From Thiothrix sp. (GTDB lineage: Bacteria; Pseudomonadota; Gammaproteobacteria; Thiotrichales; Thiotrichaceae), in assembly GCA_008015155.1 (NCBI GenBank), contig SSFA01000031.1:62001-126000 (forward strand): a DNA stretch of 64,000 nucleotides, given 5' to 3'. Shown one piece after another: positions 62,073 through 64,000 of this stretch. The position numbers and the translations under genes are program-made. The stretch's first letter is position 1. Each line of letters opens with the position of its first letter. The notes below the pieces were generated by a model. It made no database searches, was not told the origin of the DNA, and saw nothing but the letters and a program-made list of their open reading frames with translations.

Positions 62073-64000
62073 TTATTTGTTTTCGCGTTGTGCTACTAAG
62101 TTATCCACTACGCTTGGATCTGCTAATGTTGAGGTATCACCCAAACCATCCAGCTCATTGGCGGCAATCTTGCGCAGAATCCGACGCATGATTTTACCAG
62201 AACGCGTTTTGGGTAAGCCTGGCGCCCATTGCAGTAGGTTGATCTTAGCGATTGGGCCGATTTCTTTACGTACTAAATTGATTAACTCATTTTTCAGTTC
62301 GTCAGTGCCTTCAACGCCTGACATCAACGTGACATAAGCATAGATACCTTGACCGGTTAGCTCGTGTGGATAACCAACGACGGCTGCTTCAGCCACTTTC
62401 GGATGCAGCACTAAAGCAGATTCGATTTCAGCAGTACCTAAGCGATGGCCTGAAACGTTCAAAACGTCATCGACACGCCCCGTAATCCAGTAATAGCCAT
62501 CCTCATCACGGCGTGCACCGTCACCGGTAAAATAATAGCCTGGATACATCGCGAAATAGGTTTCATAGAAACGCTTATGATCGCCATAAACAGTCCGCAT
62601 CATGGAGGGCCAAGGTGCTTTAATCGCTAGGTTGCCTTCAGCTGGATTGCCTTCGATTTCCATACCTTTATCATCCAAAAGCACAGGTTGCACACCGAAG
62701 AACGGGTTGGTTGCGGAACCCGGTTTCAACGGTGTAGCACCTGGCAATGGAGTTAACATATGTGCGCCGGTTTCAGTCTGCCACCAAGTATCCACAATCG
62801 GGCAGCGGTTACGACCGACGACGCGGTTATACCATTCCCAAGCTTCTGGATTAATTGGCTCACCGACTGAACCAAGTACACGTAATTTTTCGAGTTTTGC
62901 ACGATTGACAAACTCTTCACCTTGACCCATCAACATACGAATAGCGGTGGGTGCAGTGTAGAAAATCGCAACATCATGCTTGTCACAGACATCCCAGAAA
63001 CGACCTGCATCTGGGTAAGTGGGAATGCCTTCAAACATTAAAGAAGTAGCGCCATTGGCTAATGGGCCGTAAACGATATAAGAGTGACCAGTAACCCAAC
63101 CCACGTCCGCTGTACACCAGTAAACTTCGCCTTCTTTATAGTCGAAGACAAGTTTCTGAGTCATCGCCGCTTGCAGCAAATACCCGCCAGTGGTATGCAG
63201 AGCACCTTTTGGCTTACCGGTAGAACCAGAAGTGTAAAGGATGAATAAAGGATCATCCGCGTCCATTGGCTCAGCAGGGCAATCTGCGGAAGCTGCAGCC
63301 ATTGCTTCATGATACCAAACGTCATGCGAGTTCCACTCAACCGGATCACCGCCACGCTTAACAACGATACAGGTGTGTACGGTTGGGCATTGCGCAATGG
63401 CTTTGTCTGCATTGGTCTTCAGCGGAACGCGCTTACCACCACGCATGGATTGGTCAGAGGTAATCACTACACCGCATTCAGCACCTTGAATACGATCACG
63501 TAAGGCATCAGGAGAGAAGCCACCAAAAACGATAGAATGTACCGCACCTAAACGGGCGCACGCTAACATCGCTACCGCTGCTTCGGGAATCATCGGGAGA
63601 TACAGAGAAACACGGTCGCCTTTTTTCACGCCACGGCTTTTCAGCACATTCGCGAACTTGCACACTTCTTCATGTAATTCTTTATAAGTAATTTTGCGAT
63701 CTTCATTGGGGCTATCACCTTCCCAAATAATCGCAACTTGATCACCGCGAGTCGCCAAGTGGCGATCTAAGCAGTTTTCAGCAACATTTAATTGACCACC
63801 TTCAAACCAGCGGATATGGATGTCGCTTTCATCGAAGCTCCAATCCAGAACGTTATCCCACTTTTTACTCCAAGTTAGGTATTTTTCAGCTTGCTCACCC
63901 CAGAACGCGGCTGGATCCTCGACGGATTGTTTATACATGCTGGCATATTGTTCGGCATTAACATGGGCATTAGCTGCAAACTCAGCAGGCACGGGATACG
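62073..64000 (-). CDS. acs: Acetyl-CoA synthetase Acs (5' end outside window)
   Basis: Acs converts acetate, ATP and CoA to acetyl-CoA. Motifs seen are LYTSGSTGKPKG, YYWITGRVDDVLNVSGHRLG and the regulatory lysine in LPKTRSGKIMRRILRK, the usual acetylation site. A GTG at 63992 is in frame, but the reading frame continues upstream to the window end as Y-P-V-P-A-E-F, a sequence found inside other Acs N-termini, so the true start lies beyond 64000. About 642 of 645-655 residues are present. Confidence 0.95.
   Translation of the reverse strand, partial: YPVPAEFAANAHVNAEQYASMYKQSVEDPAAFWGEQAEKYLTWSKKWDNVLDWSFDESDIHIRWFEGGQLNVAENCLDRHLATRGDQVAIIWEGDSPNEDRKITYKELHEEVCKFANVLKSRGVKKGDRVSLYLPMIPEAAVAMLACARLGAVHSIVFGGFSPDALRDRIQGAECGVVITSDQSMRGGKRVPLKTNADKAIAQCPTVHTCIVVKRGGDPVEWNSHDVWYHEAMAAASADCPAEPMDADDPLFILYTSGSTGKPKGALHTTGGYLLQAAMTQKLVFDYKEGEVYWCTADVGWVTGHSYIVYGPLANGATSLMFEGIPTYPDAGRFWDVCDKHDVAIFYTAPTAIRMLMGQGEEFVNRAKLEKLRVLGSVGEPINPEAWEWYNRVVGRNRCPIVDTWWQTETGAHMLTPLPGATPLKPGSATNPFFGVQPVLLDDKGMEIEGNPAEGNLAIKAPWPSMMRTVYGDHKRFYETYFAMYPGYYFTGDGARRDEDGYYWITGRVDDVLNVSGHRLGTAEIESALVLHPKVAEAAVVGYPHELTGQGIYAYVTLMSGVEGTDELKNELINLVRKEIGPIAKINLLQWAPGLPKTRSGKIMRRILRKIAANELDGLGDTSTLADPSVVDNLVAQRENK

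Noticed and set aside
63990..63992. GTG as the start of acs
   Set aside because: The frame continues upstream to the window end with residues typical of Acs N-termini, so the gene is cut by the window.
1..64000. CRISPR array to match the Cas6-like gene
   Set aside because: No series of direct repeats with regular spacers was seen by eye on reading the intergenic regions, especially 53-60 kb.

Overview
The window is a typical gammaproteobacterial chromosome segment of medium GC content. It carries a complete reverse-type dsr cluster for oxidation of stored sulfur (dsrABEFHCMKLJOP, 42117-53053, minus strand), a meso-DAP-type dcw cluster, fabI, a DesB-type desaturase and an exosortase H pair. 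Together these suggest a sulfur-storing gammaproteobacterium, most likely of the Thiothrix/Thiotrichaceae group. The genus is inferred from gene content and was not tested by a search.

Layout. (1) 1-12116, minus strand: the division and cell wall cluster mraZ-rsmH-ftsL-ftsI-murE-murF-mraY-murD-ftsW-murG-murC (murC is cut by the window edge). The genes are almost all coupled by ATGA-type overlaps. They are read from a near-consensus promoter followed directly by four MraZ repeats with 10-bp period. (2) 12402-12760: RNase P RNA. (3) 12810-17389: unknown proteins, exosortase H with its partner membrane protein, and a Ser/Thr kinase fused to a degenerate receiver domain. (4) 17526-21238: rpsF-rpsR-DUF2232-like-rplI-dnaB. 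(5) 21367-24946: a membrane protein, a BaeSR-like two-component system and a Spy-like periplasmic protein, apparently one envelope-stress module. (6) 25119-26235: an AT-rich island with two small orphan membrane proteins flanking a structured non-coding segment that may be an insertion-sequence relic. (7) 26412-33682: desaturase, rsmD, ftsYEX, a secreted Trp/Ser/Pro/Gly repeat protein (candidate sulfur globule protein) and a periplasmic 5'-nucleotidase. (8) 33736-39832: a YejABEF-type peptide ABC importer. (9) 39950-42050: fabI, a Nudix hydrolase and an unknown protein. (10) 42117-53053: the dsr cluster. (11) 53338-64000: accessory genes, including an Fe(II)/2OG dioxygenase, a PDC-sensor protein, an aminotransferase, an orphan Cas6/Cmx6-like protein, a DsrC paralogue lacking both redox cysteines, an isolated sctK-sctL pair from type III secretion, DUF2288, gamma-glutamyltransferase and acetyl-CoA synthetase (cut by the window end).

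How the genes work together. In the dsr system, DsrEFH relay sulfur to DsrC, DsrAB with DsrL oxidise it to sulfite, and the membrane complex DsrMKJOP reoxidises or recycles DsrC. The secreted repeat protein at 30953-31708 might coat the sulfur globules that feed this pathway. The 56.9-59.7 kb stretch is the most unusual: a CRISPR-type RNA endonuclease without CRISPR, a cysteine-less DsrC homologue, a conserved-looking small protein and two type III sorting-platform proteins without a secretion system lie side by side.
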